Assembly: GCF_030540775.2 (NCBI RefSeq)
Contig: NZ_CP141266.1
Coordinates: forward strand, 4,079,001-4,143,000
Length of the DNA stretch: 64,000 bases
Direction: 5' to 3'
From: Flavivirga abyssicola
GTDB lineage: Bacteria; Bacteroidota; Bacteroidia; Flavobacteriales; Flavobacteriaceae
A program made the translations under genes and the position numbers. Positions 53,100 to 63,055 of this stretch are shown piece after piece. The notes below the pieces were generated by a model. The model searched no databases and was not told where the DNA came from. It saw only the letters and a program-made list of their open reading frames with translations. Position 1 is the stretch's first letter, and every line of letters starts with the position of its first letter.

Positions 53100-54038
53100 A
53101 TGATTTATTGGAAAGGTCAAATAATTAATCCGGAAGATTTCAGAGTTCCCTCTTATTATATCAGTCCATTTAATGTTAAAGAATTGTCTAAAATTGATAA
53201 GATTAAATCCATTCCTTCAGATCATAATGATATGGTAGCTAAACTTAATTCGAAGTTTGGCAATCATGAGTATTTAGTAAGCGGTAAAGAAGCTATGTAT
53301 AAAGCACTATCTTTCTATAACTTAGACAAAAATGATGAAGTTTATGTAGTAACAAGTACAGGTAATAAATATGTAAGTAGTTGTGTTACAAACGAAATTG
53401 AAAAGTATTGCAATTGGTCAAGGAAACGAAGTGATAAAACTAAATTAGTATTTGTTATTCATGAATTTGGAGTTGTTTATAAGCAGATGGATGAACTAAA
53501 AGAAACAAATTTGCCAATTATAGAAGATTTGGCGATGTCTCTTTTTTCTAATGATAGTGATGGTAAAATTGGAACCTATGGAGATTTTGCTATTTATAGT
53601 TTACCTAAGTTCTTTCCTATACAATTTGGTGGTGTTTTAAGGTATAATAATCCCAAATTCAGTGATGATGAGTTAGGCAAAAACGAACTGCCTTTTCAAA
53701 TCGATCTAAAACGAACATCCCATTTTTATTTAAAAAAGGAAAAAAAAATCATCAAAAAAAGATTAGCAAATTATAATTATTATGCTTTAAAATTAAATAA
53801 AATCGGGTTAAATACTAGGTTTATTTTAAACTCAAAAGAAACACCTTCAGTTTTCATGTTTACTACTGATTCTTTGAATTTGAATGAACTTAAAGTTTTT
53901 ATGCAAAAAAACGGTGTTGAATGTAGTATTTTCTACGGAGAGAATGCCTTTTATCTTCCTGTTCATCAAAATTTAAAAAAATTTGACTTAGATTTTATTA
54001 TTAACCTCATTAAATATTTTACAATTGAAAACCAGTAA
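53100..54038 (+). CDS. Short, divergent DegT-family PLP protein
   Basis: A 312-residue protein with the fold elements of DegT/DnrJ aminotransferases but about 60 residues shorter than usual. Asp143 in IIEDLAMSLFS and Lys170 in YSLPKFFPIQFGGVL occupy the positions of the PLP-binding aspartate and lysine, and VSGKEAMYKALSFY corresponds to the SGTxAL phosphate region. The glycine-rich loop after the lysine is reduced. It could be a genuine but divergent aminotransferase or a carrier/scaffold for neighbouring acyltransferases. It overlaps the next gene by 14 bases. Confidence 0.75.
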   Translation: MIYWKGQIINPEDFRVPSYYISPFNVKELSKIDKIKSIPSDHNDMVAKLNSKFGNHEYLVSGKEAMYKALSFYNLDKNDEVYVVTSTGNKYVSSCVTNEIEKYCNWSRKRSDKTKLVFVIHEFGVVYKQMDELKETNLPIIEDLAMSLFSNDSDGKIGTYGDFAIYSLPKFFPIQFGGVLRYNNPKFSDDELGKNELPFQIDLKRTSHFYLKKEKKIIKKRLANYNYYALKLNKIGLNTRFILNSKETPSVFMFTTDSLNLNELKVFMQKNGVECSIFYGENAFYLPVHQNLKKFDLDFIINLIKYFTIENQ

Positions 54039-54501
54039 TATTATATTAGGAAAAGATGTTATTGTAGACAACACAACTTCTATCAATAATGTTACGATTC
54101 AAGATAATGTAAAAATTGCAAAACATTGCAGTATTTACGGAGCAGAATCAAATATTTTAGAAATAGGAAGTGAAACTTATATTGGAATGTTTTCAATAAT
54201 TAATGGTTTTTCTGAAAAAGTGATTATTGGAAACAATGTTTCAATAGCACAAAATGTAAATATAATGAGCGATTCTGGTCCTAACGCAAGCTCAGAAATG
54301 CAAAAATACTTTCCTTTAATAAAAGGTAAAGTAGTAATTGGAGATCATTGTTGGATTGGGGCTAATGTGGTTATTATGCCAAATGTTACACTCTCAGAGT
54401 TTTGTGTGGTTGCTGCAAACAGCTTTGTTAATTCTAGTTTCCCTCCTTACTCTGTTATCGGAGGAAATCCTGCTAAACTAATTAAAACTATAACTAAATA
54501 G
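54025..54501 (+). CDS. Hexapeptide-repeat acetyltransferase
   Basis: A 158-residue left-handed beta-helix protein. The strands IQDNVKIAKHCSIYG, IGMFSIINGFSEKVIIGNNVSIAQNV, VVIGDHCWIGANVVIMPNVTLSEFCVVAANS and the closing YSVIGGNPAKLIK are typical of XAT-type acetyltransferases using acetyl-CoA. No upstream ATG exists, so the TTG at 54025 is taken as start. Within a dTDP-3-amino sugar group it may be the N- or O-acetyltransferase (FdtC/QdtC-like), although the gene at 56.6 kb is an alternative. Confidence 0.85.
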   Translation: MKTSNIILGKDVIVDNTTSINNVTIQDNVKIAKHCSIYGAESNILEIGSETYIGMFSIINGFSEKVIIGNNVSIAQNVNIMSDSGPNASSEMQKYFPLIKGKVVIGDHCWIGANVVIMPNVTLSEFCVVAANSFVNSSFPPYSVIGGNPAKLIKTITK

Positions 54502-54516
54502 TAAAAAATATAAAAA

Positions 54517-55446
54517 ATGGAAATTAAGAGATACGATAGTACTCAAAAAACAGTTTGGGATGAGTTTATTCCAAAAAGCAAAAATGGAGTTTTTCTCTTT
54601 TATCGAGAATATTTAGATTATCATAAAGATAGGTTCACAGATCATTCTTTAATTATTTTAAAAAAGAATAAAATAATAGCACTATTCCCTGCAAATGAAA
54701 ATAATAATCAAATACTTTCTCATGGTGGTCTAACTTTTGGTTCTTTAATAATGAGTCATGATGTAAGAGCTACAGAAGTATTAAATATATTTTTAAAAAT
54801 TAAAGAATATTATAAAGAATTAAAATTCACAGACATAACCTATAAAGCAGTTCCTTCTATTTTCCATAAATATCCTTCAGAAGAAGATTTATATGCTTTA
54901 TTTAGAATAAACGCAAAACTTATCAGAAGGGATATTTCTTCCGTTGTAAAAATAAGTAATAAGATTCGTTTTTCAGAAAGTAAAAGACAGGCAGTAACAA
55001 AATGCATTAAAAACGAAGCCATTGTTTCTAAAAACAATGATTTTGGAGAATATTGGGATTTATTAACCAGTGTTTTGGCAAAATTTGATACAAAACCAGT
55101 CCATACACTGGGAGAAATTAATAGTTTAAAAGAATCATTCCCGGATAATATAAAATTATTTGAAGCAAGAAAAGATAATATCTTATTAGCAGGAATAGTG
55201 GTTTATGATTTTGGCAATGTTATCCATACGCAATATATGGCTAACTCTCAAGACGGCAGAAAAATAGGTGCATTAGATTTTATAAATGATAGTTTAATAA
55301 ATGAAGTTTATAAAGACAGGGATTTTTATAGCTTTGGCATTTCGACAGAGAATCAAGGTAGGGTTCTGAATGAAGGATTAATTCAACAGAAAGAGATGAT
55401 GGGAAGTAGAGGCATTGCAGTAGATTTTTATAATATTAGTTTGTAA
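54517..55446 (+). CDS. FemAB/GNAT-like acyltransferase
   Basis: A 309-residue protein resembling FemAB-type tandem GNAT proteins, which move aminoacyl groups or other acyl groups to amines. Pieces that fit are WDEFIPKSKNGVFLFYREYLDYH at the start, LFPANENNNQILSHGGLTFGSLI, and GIVVYDFGNVIHTQYMANSQDGRKIGALDFINDSLINEVYKDRDFYSFGIST near the end. There is no membrane segment. Its place between the hexapeptide acetyltransferase and the aminotransferase suggests a role in decorating an amino sugar; the donor is unknown. Confidence 0.78.
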   Translation: MEIKRYDSTQKTVWDEFIPKSKNGVFLFYREYLDYHKDRFTDHSLIILKKNKIIALFPANENNNQILSHGGLTFGSLIMSHDVRATEVLNIFLKIKEYYKELKFTDITYKAVPSIFHKYPSEEDLYALFRINAKLIRRDISSVVKISNKIRFSESKRQAVTKCIKNEAIVSKNNDFGEYWDLLTSVLAKFDTKPVHTLGEINSLKESFPDNIKLFEARKDNILLAGIVVYDFGNVIHTQYMANSQDGRKIGALDFINDSLINEVYKDRDFYSFGISTENQGRVLNEGLIQQKEMMGSRGIAVDFYNISL

Positions 55447-55461
55447 ATAATTTTAATAAAA

Positions 55462-56568
55462 ATGATTAAATTTCTCGATCTTCAAAAAATAAATGCCCAA
55501 TACGAGCAGGAGCTTAAAGAGGCTGCTAGCAGAGTTATTGATTCTGGGTGGTATTTATTAGGAAATGAATTAGAATCTTTTGAAACCAATTATGCTAAAT
55601 TCTGTCAAACAAAACATGCTATAGGGGTTGCCAATGGACTTGATGCTCTAAGATTAATTTTTAAAGCCTATATCGAATTAGGGATTTTGCAAATTGGAGA
55701 TGAAGTAATTGTTCCTGCTAACACATATATAGCATCCATATTAGCCATTACAGATAATCAGTTAGCACCTGTTTTTGTTGAACCTAATATGGATACTTAT
55801 AATTTAGATTCCAGTAAAATTGAGCAAGCAATTACATCTAAAACAAAAGCTGTTTTAACAGTTCATCTATATGGGCAAAACTCTATTGATGATACCATGT
55901 TAGATGTTTGTGAAAAATATAACCTTAAGTTAGTTGAAGATAGTGCTCAATCTCATGGAGCCTTATGGAAAGAAAAGGTTATGGGAAGTATTGGACATGC
56001 TGCAGGCCATAGTTTTTATCCTGGTAAAAATCTAGGCGCTTTAGGCGATGCTGGAGCAGTTACTACTAATGATGATGAATTAGCTCGAGTCATTCGTACT
56101 TTAGCTAATTATGGGTCATCCAAAAAGTATGAGAATGTATATCGGGGTCTTAATTCAAGATTAGACGAAATACAGGCAGCTTTTTTAAATGTAAAATTAA
56201 AGTATATCCATACAGATATATCAGGTAGAAGACGTGTTGCTAATTATTATTTAAAACATATTAATAACCCAGATATCATATTACCTGAAGTTTTAAATCA
56301 GGACGGTCATGTGTGGCATTTATTCGTAATAAGGACTTCAAAAAGGGAAAAACTACAAAAGTTTCTAAATGAAAATGGTGTGCAAACACTAATTCATTAT
56401 CCTATTCCGCCTCATAAGCAACAAGCTTACATGGAATTTAATCATTTAAGCTTACCAACAACAGAAAAGATACATGGAGATGTTTTGAGTTTACCCATGA
56501 GTGCGGTATTGAATGAATCAGAGTTAGAGAAAATAGCAAAAGTGGTTAACCTTTACTTAATTGATTAA
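55462..56568 (+). CDS. dTDP-3-keto-sugar aminotransferase (FdtB/QdtB-like)
   Basis: A 368-residue DegT/DnrJ-family PLP aminotransferase. Lys189 in [16 protein letters not shown] is the Schiff-base residue, Asp160 in [11 protein letters not shown] binds the pyridine nitrogen, and [11 protein letters not shown] (55-65) the phosphate. The start [17 protein letters not shown] is typical of FdtB/QdtB enzymes that aminate the 3-keto product of FdtA. Together with RmlA, RmlB and the ketoisomerases this makes a full route to a dTDP-3-amino-3,6-dideoxyhexose. Confidence 0.93.
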   Translation: MIKFLDLQKINAQYEQELKEAASRVIDSGWYLLGNELESFETNYAKFCQTKHAIGVANGLDALRLIFKAYIELGILQIGDEVIVPANTYIASILAITDNQLAPVFVEPNMDTYNLDSSKIEQAITSKTKAVLTVHLYGQNSIDDTMLDVCEKYNLKLVEDSAQSHGALWKEKVMGSIGHAAGHSFYPGKNLGALGDAGAVTTNDDELARVIRTLANYGSSKKYENVYRGLNSRLDEIQAAFLNVKLKYIHTDISGRRRVANYYLKHINNPDIILPEVLNQDGHVWHLFVIRTSKREKLQKFLNENGVQTLIHYPIPPHKQQAYMEFNHLSLPTTEKIHGDVLSLPMSAVLNESELEKIAKVVNLYLID

Positions 56569-56571
56569 TCA

Positions 56572-57258
56572 ATGATTAGACTACTTAATATTATAAAAAA
56601 AACGACTCTTTTTTTATTGATTTCTTTTAATAAATCAATTTGCAATATTAGATCGTATCATTACACTCGAAAAATAAATAATGGAGGCGGGAAAATAATT
56701 ATAACAGAGCCATTTTTAAAATTCTCGTTAAGGAAACAAAAAGCTTCAAATCTATTTGTTAAAGGAACTTTGCGAATTACATCGCACATAGGAGGTAATT
56801 CTAAGACTGTAATTTCACTTGGAAGTAATTCTATACTCAAAGTTAATGGCGATTTTTCAATAGGTGATGGAGTAAGAGTAATGTTAAATGCAAACTCTAG
56901 TCTAACCATAGGAGGAAAGAACAAAGAAAGTGATTCAGGAATCACATGTAACACCCTAATCATGGTTAATAAAAAAATTAGTATTGGAGAAGATTTTATT
57001 TGTGCATGGGGTAATTTCATTAGTGATTCTGATTGGCATTCAATTGATGGGCAAAATCACCAAAAAGATGTAATTATTGGTGATCATATATGGATTGCAA
57101 ATAATTGTAATATTTTAAAAGGGACAATAATAGGCGATAATACAATTATTGCAAGTAATACTAAAATTGTAAACAAAACTTTTCCAGGTGATTCATTAAT
57201 TGCAGGTATACCTCCTAAAATAATAAAACAAGGTGTAAATTGGTCAAGAGACATATAA
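56572..57258 (+). CDS. Hexapeptide-repeat acyltransferase
   Basis: A 228-residue protein. Residues 1-30 are basic and moderately hydrophobic and may associate with the membrane. From about 75 to 215 it forms left-handed beta-helix coils (LGSNSILKVNGDFSIGDGVRV, DVIIGDHIWIANNCNILKGTIIGDNTIIASNTKI, GIPPKIIK). Such enzymes O- or N-acetylate sugars with acetyl-CoA. It begins four bases after the aminotransferase stop and might acetylate its amino product, which would make it an alternative to the 54.0 kb gene. Confidence 0.83.
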   Translation: MIRLLNIIKKTTLFLLISFNKSICNIRSYHYTRKINNGGGKIIITEPFLKFSLRKQKASNLFVKGTLRITSHIGGNSKTVISLGSNSILKVNGDFSIGDGVRVMLNANSSLTIGGKNKESDSGITCNTLIMVNKKISIGEDFICAWGNFISDSDWHSIDGQNHQKDVIIGDHIWIANNCNILKGTIIGDNTIIASNTKIVNKTFPGDSLIAGIPPKIIKQGVNWSRDI

Positions 57259-57277
57259 ACTATTTTAAAGTCGAATA

Positions 57278-58756
57278 ATGAACGAAGATAAAAAGTCTTA
57301 TCGCAGTATAATGAAAGCTACCTCTCTATTTGGTGGAGTTCAGTTTTTTAATATAATTATTGCAATAATTCGTTCTAAAATAATAGCTATTTTATTAGGA
57401 CCTGGAGGAATGGGTATTGCAGGCCTACTAAGCTCTTCTTTAGGTTTAATATCTTCTTTAACCAATTTTGGATTAGGAACGAGTGCTGTTCGTGATATTG
57501 CAGCAGCCTACGAAACGGGTAATCAAAACCGAATTAGTAAAGTATCTAGTATTTTTAGGCGTTTAGTTTGGCTAACAGGACTTTTGGGAGCTATATTAAC
57601 ATTGATTTTTGCTCAGACATTAAGTAATTTAACCTTTGGAAACACCGAATATACAATGGCTTTTATGTGGCTATCTTGTACTCTGCTGCTTAATCAATTA
57701 ACAAGTGGACAAGGAGTATTGCTTCAAGGGACCCGAAAGTTAAAATATTTAGCTAAAGCCAATATGGTTGGTTCTCTTATTGGATTGTTGATAACTGTCC
57801 CACTATACTATTATTATGGAATTGATGGTATAGTTCCTGCAATGATTATGGCTTCAATATCTTCATTGATAATAACTTGGTATTTTTCAAGAAAAATCGA
57901 TATTAAAAAAATTGCAGTAACTCGAGAAGAAACAATTTTAGAAGGTAAAGGAATGCTAAAAATGGGCTTCATGTTAAGTTTAAGTGGGTTAATAACTATG
58001 GCTGCTTCTTATATAGTCCGTGTTTTTATTAGTAATACCGGAGGAATTGATGATGTAGGTTTATATAATGCAGGTTTTACAATCATAGGCACATATGTTG
58101 GCTTGATTTTTTCTGCCATGGCTACAGATTATTATCCTAAGCTTTCAGGGGTTGCTAACGATAACCAGAAAGCGACCTTATTAATTAATCAACAAGCCGA
58201 AATAGGTATCTTAATTTTGGCTCCAATTTTAACCGTTTTTCTAATATTTATAAATTGGGTAATTGTTATTTTATACTCAACAAAATTTGTTGAAGTAAGC
58301 GATATGGTACATTGGTCTGCCTTAGGAATGTATTTCAAGGTAGCTAGTTGGTCAATTGGATTTATATTATTAGCAAAAGGTGCTTCAACTGTGTTTTTTT
58401 GGAGTGAATTATTAGCTAATATTTATATTGTTTTGTTTAATCTTATAGGGTATAACTATTTGGGGTTGGATGGTTTAGGTATTTCCTTTTTAGTAAGCTA
58501 TATATGCTCATTAATACAAATATATTTTATTGCCAATTATAAATATAAGTTCACATTTAATTTAGTTTTTTATAAAATATTTAGTTTTCAGTTAATACTG
58601 GGAATCATCAGCTTTTTAATAATCAAATTAACCCCTACTCCTTGGGCATATATAATTGGGTTACCTTTTATTTTTGTTTCTTGTTGGTACTCATTCAAGG
58701 AATTAGATAACAGATTAAACCTAAAGGAAATTATTTCAAAATTTAGAAAAAAGTAA
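57278..58756 (+). CDS. wzx: Wzx-type oligosaccharide flippase
   Basis: A 492-residue polytopic inner-membrane protein of the MOP superfamily with about 12-14 hydrophobic segments. The N-terminal FGGVQFFNIIIAIIRSKIIAILLGPGGMGIAGLLSS and GLGTSAVRDIAAAYETGNQ are characteristic of Wzx proteins that flip undecaprenyl-linked repeat units to the periplasm. Its presence with the initiating transferase and Wzc/Wza implies a Wzx/Wzy-type pathway. The polymerase Wzy is not evident in this window. Confidence 0.93.
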   Translation: MNEDKKSYRSIMKATSLFGGVQFFNIIIAIIRSKIIAILLGPGGMGIAGLLSSSLGLISSLTNFGLGTSAVRDIAAAYETGNQNRISKVSSIFRRLVWLTGLLGAILTLIFAQTLSNLTFGNTEYTMAFMWLSCTLLLNQLTSGQGVLLQGTRKLKYLAKANMVGSLIGLLITVPLYYYYGIDGIVPAMIMASISSLIITWYFSRKIDIKKIAVTREETILEGKGMLKMGFMLSLSGLITMAASYIVRVFISNTGGIDDVGLYNAGFTIIGTYVGLIFSAMATDYYPKLSGVANDNQKATLLINQQAEIGILILAPILTVFLIFINWVIVILYSTKFVEVSDMVHWSALGMYFKVASWSIGFILLAKGASTVFFWSELLANIYIVLFNLIGYNYLGLDGLGISFLVSYICSLIQIYFIANYKYKFTFNLVFYKIFSFQLILGIISFLIIKLTPTPWAYIIGLPFIFVSCWYSFKELDNRLNLKEIISKFRKK

Positions 58757-58767
58757 TTCAAAAAAAT

Positions 58768-59715
58768 ATGATAGAAATAGACTCTGAAGATACTGCAAAT
58801 GATTTAAAACCAATGGTATCAATTATTGTTATTACTTATAATTCATCAAAGTATATTTTAGATACTTTACTAAGTGCAAAAAATCAAAGTTATCATAATA
58901 TTGAATTAATTATATCCGATGATGGCTCTACAGATGATACTGAAAATATTTGCAAAGAATGGATTGAGAATAACAAAAATAGATTTATAAAAACAGAATT
59001 AATTACCGTACAAAAAAACACAGGTATTCCAGCTAATTTAAATAGAGGGTTAAACAAAGTAAAAGGTGAATGGATAAAGTTCATTGCAGGAGATGATATT
59101 TTAGACATTAATTGTGTACAATCTTACATGAATTTTGTAAGCAAAAATCAGTTAAAACCTTCATTTTTATTTAGTAATCTCGTTTTTTTCCAAAACTCTA
59201 TAGACAATATTGTAAGAGTTGATCAAATTGATAAGTTAATTACAAAAAAACAGAAACATCAATTTTTAGACTATTTATGTGACAGGCCTACCATTACGCC
59301 GTCTGGATTCATTTCTAAAGAAATTTTGATCTCGCTAGGAGGATATAACGAAAAATATAGATTACTTGAAGATGTTCCGCTATTTATAAAAGCTTTAAAA
59401 AAGGGTATTCCCTTTAATTTATTAAATGAAAATCTGGTTTACTATCGAATTTCTGAAGTATCCATTTCAAATGATAGTGAAAACAGTAATTCTGTTTCTA
59501 AATTGTTTCTGCAATCAATTAAAGAATACTATAATTTCGAAATCTACCCAGAACTACTAAAAAGGTTTTTAATTCTAAATTATTTAAAGGCAAAAGTAAA
59601 GTTCAGGTTTGCTTCTACCGGAAAATATCCTAACAATATTGTGACAAAGATTATATATAAATCAATAATAAAATTTGCATTATTTGAAAAAAAAATACGC
59701 CTTTTATTTGTTTAA
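58768..59715 (+). CDS. Family 2 glycosyltransferase
   Basis: A 315-residue GT-A enzyme. VSIIVITYNSSKYILDTLLSAKNQS (about 16-40) starts the nucleotide-binding fold, IISDDGSTDDTE carries the first aspartates, and IAGDDILD forms the metal-binding DxD-like site. GGYNEKYRLLEDVPLFIKALKKG matches the acceptor region ED motif. It probably adds one sugar to the lipid-linked repeat; donor and linkage cannot be read from sequence. It begins 11 bases after wzx. Confidence 0.92.
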   Translation: MIEIDSEDTANDLKPMVSIIVITYNSSKYILDTLLSAKNQSYHNIELIISDDGSTDDTENICKEWIENNKNRFIKTELITVQKNTGIPANLNRGLNKVKGEWIKFIAGDDILDINCVQSYMNFVSKNQLKPSFLFSNLVFFQNSIDNIVRVDQIDKLITKKQKHQFLDYLCDRPTITPSGFISKEILISLGGYNEKYRLLEDVPLFIKALKKGIPFNLLNENLVYYRISEVSISNDSENSNSVSKLFLQSIKEYYNFEIYPELLKRFLILNYLKAKVKFRFASTGKYPNNIVTKIIYKSIIKFALFEKKIRLLFV

Positions 59716-59764
59716 TATCACTAACTAATGTTAAGTAAAATACATTAGTATAAAATTTAATAAA

Positions 59765-60757
59765 GTGAATAAAAAAAAGAATTACAGAATAAAAGAACTA
59801 GATGCGCTAAGAGGTATTGCTGCTTTATTTGTTGTTCTCTTTCACTTCACTCATAATTATCGGTTAACCTTTGGATATGATTTTTCAGAAAAATTTGATT
59901 TTATTTATGGCCATTATGGTGTTCAACTTTTTTTTGTGATTAGTGGATTTGTTATTTTTATGAGTTTGCATAATGTTAAAAGTGTTGGTGATTTTTTGTT
60001 TAAGCGATTTTTAAGATTATACCCTACATATTGGCTTTGTCTAATTTTAACTATTATTATAGTTTCTACAAATAATATTCCTGGGTTTCAATTTACAGTT
60101 AAGGAGAAAATTATGAATTTCTCAATGTTCCAAGGACTTTTTAATATAAAAAATATTGATGGATCTTATTGGTCTCTCCTACCAGAGCTTCTATTTTACC
60201 TTCTTATGGCTATGATTTATAGGTTTAAATTAATGTCTAGGATAATCTATGTTAGCGTAATTTGGTTACTTTTAATTATTGCTTCAACTTTTAAACATTC
60301 ATTGCTAGACATTTTTCTAAACTTAAGGTTTGGCATGTTCTTTTTGGCGGGAATTCAATTTTATAGAATACGTTTTGAAAAAGATAGTCTTTATGAACAT
60401 TTAATAATTTTTGGTTGTTTACTAAGTATCTACATAGTTAGAAAGGATTTGGAATATTTTTTATTTTCTATACTTATTTTTGGCTTTTTTTATTTATTTA
60501 TTTATAATAAACTATCCTTTTTAAACACAAAATTGTTTTTATTTTTAGGCTTTATATCATATCCACTTTATTTATTACATCAAAATATAGGTTATATAAT
60601 TATTTATCTATTGCAGCAAAAAGGAGTGAACGAATATTTATCCATACTCATTGCAATTGCTATTTCTATTTTATTTGCTTGGATAATATCTAAATATTTT
60701 GAGAAAAAAATTATCAAAAAGATTAAAATAAGTATCAGTTTGATATTCAAAAATTAA
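59765..60757 (+). CDS. Membrane O-acyltransferase (acyltransferase 3, OafA-like)
   Basis: A 330-residue protein with about 9-10 membrane helices. The first, IKELDALRGIAALFVVLFHF (about 8-27), has the family RG...H pattern with His26. QLFFVISGFVIFMSLHN and FLRLYPTYWLCLILT are also typical. These enzymes transfer acetyl or other acyl groups to periplasmic or membrane-linked sugars. The start is a GTG at 59765, with no ATG before the conserved helix. It follows the glycosyltransferase after 49 bases. Confidence 0.9.
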   Translation: MNKKKNYRIKELDALRGIAALFVVLFHFTHNYRLTFGYDFSEKFDFIYGHYGVQLFFVISGFVIFMSLHNVKSVGDFLFKRFLRLYPTYWLCLILTIIIVSTNNIPGFQFTVKEKIMNFSMFQGLFNIKNIDGSYWSLLPELLFYLLMAMIYRFKLMSRIIYVSVIWLLLIIASTFKHSLLDIFLNLRFGMFFLAGIQFYRIRFEKDSLYEHLIIFGCLLSIYIVRKDLEYFLFSILIFGFFYLFIYNKLSFLNTKLFLFLGFISYPLYLLHQNIGYIIIYLLQQKGVNEYLSILIAIAISILFAWIISKYFEKKIIKKIKISISLIFKN

Positions 60758-60774
60758 TTAAAAAGTAACTATTA

Positions 60775-61878
60775 ATGAAAATAAAAACAATAACTTGTCA
60801 TGAGGTCTATAATTATGGTGCTAGTTTACAAGAATATGCACTAATTAAATACCTTGAATTATTAGGCCATGAAACTGAAGCAATTTATTATAAGCCAGAC
60901 TATTTAAGTAATCACTTAAATATATGGCGTGTACCAAATGTTTCTTTTAAAACCCCAATAATAAAACATCTATATTTATTATTAAAATTACCATCTAGGA
61001 TTGGTGAATTAAAAAAGAAAAAAGCTTTTGACATTTTTTCGGAAAAATATATCAAAACAGGCGATGTTTTGTATAAATCAAATGAAGAACTAAAAGAAAA
61101 CGTACCATTAGCTGATGTATATATTTGTGGCAGTGATCAAATTTGGAATTCGTTTTTTCAAAACGGTAAAGACCCTGCTTTTTATTTAGATTTTGCTCCT
61201 AATGATAAATTAAAGATTTCCTATGCTGCTAGTTTTGCAATCGATGAAATAGAAGAAGATTTAAAAGCTTTTGTAAAAGAAAAAATTAAACGCTTAAATT
61301 CCGTTTCAGTTAGAGAAACTTCTGGAGTTGATATTTTAAAACAACTTGAAATAAATGCGACACAAGTCTTAGATCCAGTTTTTTTATTCAACAAAGAATA
61401 CTGGAATGATAGTTTTGTGTTTCCTATAAATGATAAATTTATATTAATTTATGATTTTGACAGCAATTCTCTTATACAAAAATTAGCTTTAAAATTAGCA
61501 AAGGAAAATGGTCTCAAAATTTTTGCAGTCAATAAGAATATAAAATATGCCGACAGTAATTTTTGGCAAAAAGGCCCAGAATACTTTTTATCCTTAGTAG
61601 CAAATGCCGAGCTTATTATTTCTAATTCATTTCATGCTGTTGCTTTTTCTCTAATCTTTAACAAACAATTTTTAGTTGTTAATAGAAAAGAAAAAATTAA
61701 TACTAGAATGAGAGATTTGTTAGCTTTATTTGGTATTTCTAATTTATTATTAAATGATGAAAACGATACAAAAAATCTAACTACAAAACCAATTAATTCT
61801 TATAACTCTATTAATAATAAAATGCATGATGCAATAGTTAAGTCTAAACGATTTTTAAAAGATGCTATAAGTAGCTAA
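60775..61878 (+). CDS. Polysaccharide pyruvyl transferase family protein
   Basis: A 367-residue protein of the PF04230 family, which attaches ketal-pyruvate from phosphoenolpyruvate to sugars. It begins MKIKTITCHEVYNYGASLQEYALI, has VYICGSDQIWNS and SYAASFAIDEI in the middle, and ELIISNSFHAVAFSLIFNKQFLVV near the end, the usual landmarks. Pyruvylation would add negative charge to the polymer. It follows the acyltransferase by 18 bases. Confidence 0.92.
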   Translation: MKIKTITCHEVYNYGASLQEYALIKYLELLGHETEAIYYKPDYLSNHLNIWRVPNVSFKTPIIKHLYLLLKLPSRIGELKKKKAFDIFSEKYIKTGDVLYKSNEELKENVPLADVYICGSDQIWNSFFQNGKDPAFYLDFAPNDKLKISYAASFAIDEIEEDLKAFVKEKIKRLNSVSVRETSGVDILKQLEINATQVLDPVFLFNKEYWNDSFVFPINDKFILIYDFDSNSLIQKLALKLAKENGLKIFAVNKNIKYADSNFWQKGPEYFLSLVANAELIISNSFHAVAFSLIFNKQFLVVNRKEKINTRMRDLLALFGISNLLLNDENDTKNLTTKPINSYNSINNKMHDAIVKSKRFLKDAISS

Positions 61879-61881
61879 AAA

Positions 61882-63030
61882 ATGAAAAAGATAGTTTTTG
61901 TCATAGAGTCTTTACACCATGGTGGAGCAGAAAAGAGTTTGGTAACTCTCTTAAATTTTATAGACTATAATAGTTTTGATGTAAAACTCCTGTTATTTAG
62001 AAAAGGCGGTGAATTTGAAAAATTTGTTCCGAAAGAAGTTAGTATTACGTACATAAACCCGTTCGATGGAATTAATAAAGTTCACCTTTTATTTTTAAGA
62101 GTTCGTTTTTGGATAAATAAAAAATTGAATAAGAATAAACGATATCATAACGCTCAACTATTTTGGAAAACATTTGGTAATTCTATCCGAGCAAATAAAA
62201 TTACTTGCGATACTGCTATCGCTTACAATCAAGGGTTTGCTACATACTACGTCGCAGAAAAAATCTTAGCTCAAAAAAAATACTCATGGTTAAATACAGA
62301 TTATATTAAAGCAGGTTATCAAGCATCATTCGATTATAATAAATATACTCAGTTTAAAAATATAATTTGTGTTTCCAAAGAAAATGAATTAGCATTCATA
62401 AAATCTAACAAAGCAAATAACAAGGTGTTACCAACAAAAATCATTAAAGATATAACCGATGATTTAGACATTAAAAAGAAATGTTTTGAAAAAACTGAAT
62501 TTGATTTAAAAGTAGATGAATTCAAAATACTGACAGTAGGTCGTTTAGCAAAAGCTAAAGGCTTTGAGTTAGCTATTAAAGCTTGTAAAGTTCTGAGAAA
62601 TAAAGGGATCGAACATAAATGGTATGTAATAGGCGAAGGCTCTGAGCGCGAGAACTTGGAAAGAATTATATTAGAGGAAAACTTAGAAAACACTTTTATA
62701 TTATTAGGTTATAAAGAGAACCCTTATCCATACATAAATACCTGTAACATATACGTACAAACGTCATTGTTTGAAGGGTTAGGGCTTACTGTGATTGAGG
62801 CTGCAATTTTGCAAAAACCAATTGTAACGACTAATTTCCCAACAGCACCGTCTTTAATAACTCATAATGAAACTGGGCTTATTTGCAAGATGGATCCGCA
62901 TGATATTGCTGATAATATTTTGGTATATATTGAAAATAAAGAATTTAAAAATAAAATCATAAATAACTTATCGAAATTGAAAAATGATGATAAAGAGAAG
63001 TCATTAGTAAAATTCAATAAATTAATTTAA
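61882..63030 (+). CDS. Family 4 glycosyltransferase
   Basis: A 382-residue GT-B enzyme. The N-terminal half starts MKKIVFVIESLHHGGAEKSLVTLLN with the acceptor-side glycine-rich turn. The donor-binding half has ILTVGRLAKAKGFELAIKAC, ENLENTFILLGYKENPYPYI and the E(x7)E-like SLFEGLGLTVIEAAILQKPIV. It should add one residue to the repeat unit. It is four bases after the pyruvyl transferase and 25 before the next glycosyltransferase. Confidence 0.93.
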   Translation: MKKIVFVIESLHHGGAEKSLVTLLNFIDYNSFDVKLLLFRKGGEFEKFVPKEVSITYINPFDGINKVHLLFLRVRFWINKKLNKNKRYHNAQLFWKTFGNSIRANKITCDTAIAYNQGFATYYVAEKILAQKKYSWLNTDYIKAGYQASFDYNKYTQFKNIICVSKENELAFIKSNKANNKVLPTKIIKDITDDLDIKKKCFEKTEFDLKVDEFKILTVGRLAKAKGFELAIKACKVLRNKGIEHKWYVIGEGSERENLERIILEENLENTFILLGYKENPYPYINTCNIYVQTSLFEGLGLTVIEAAILQKPIVTTNFPTAPSLITHNETGLICKMDPHDIADNILVYIENKEFKNKIINNLSKLKNDDKEKSLVKFNKLI

Positions 63031-63055
63031 ATAAAAAACTATTAATATTACTAAA

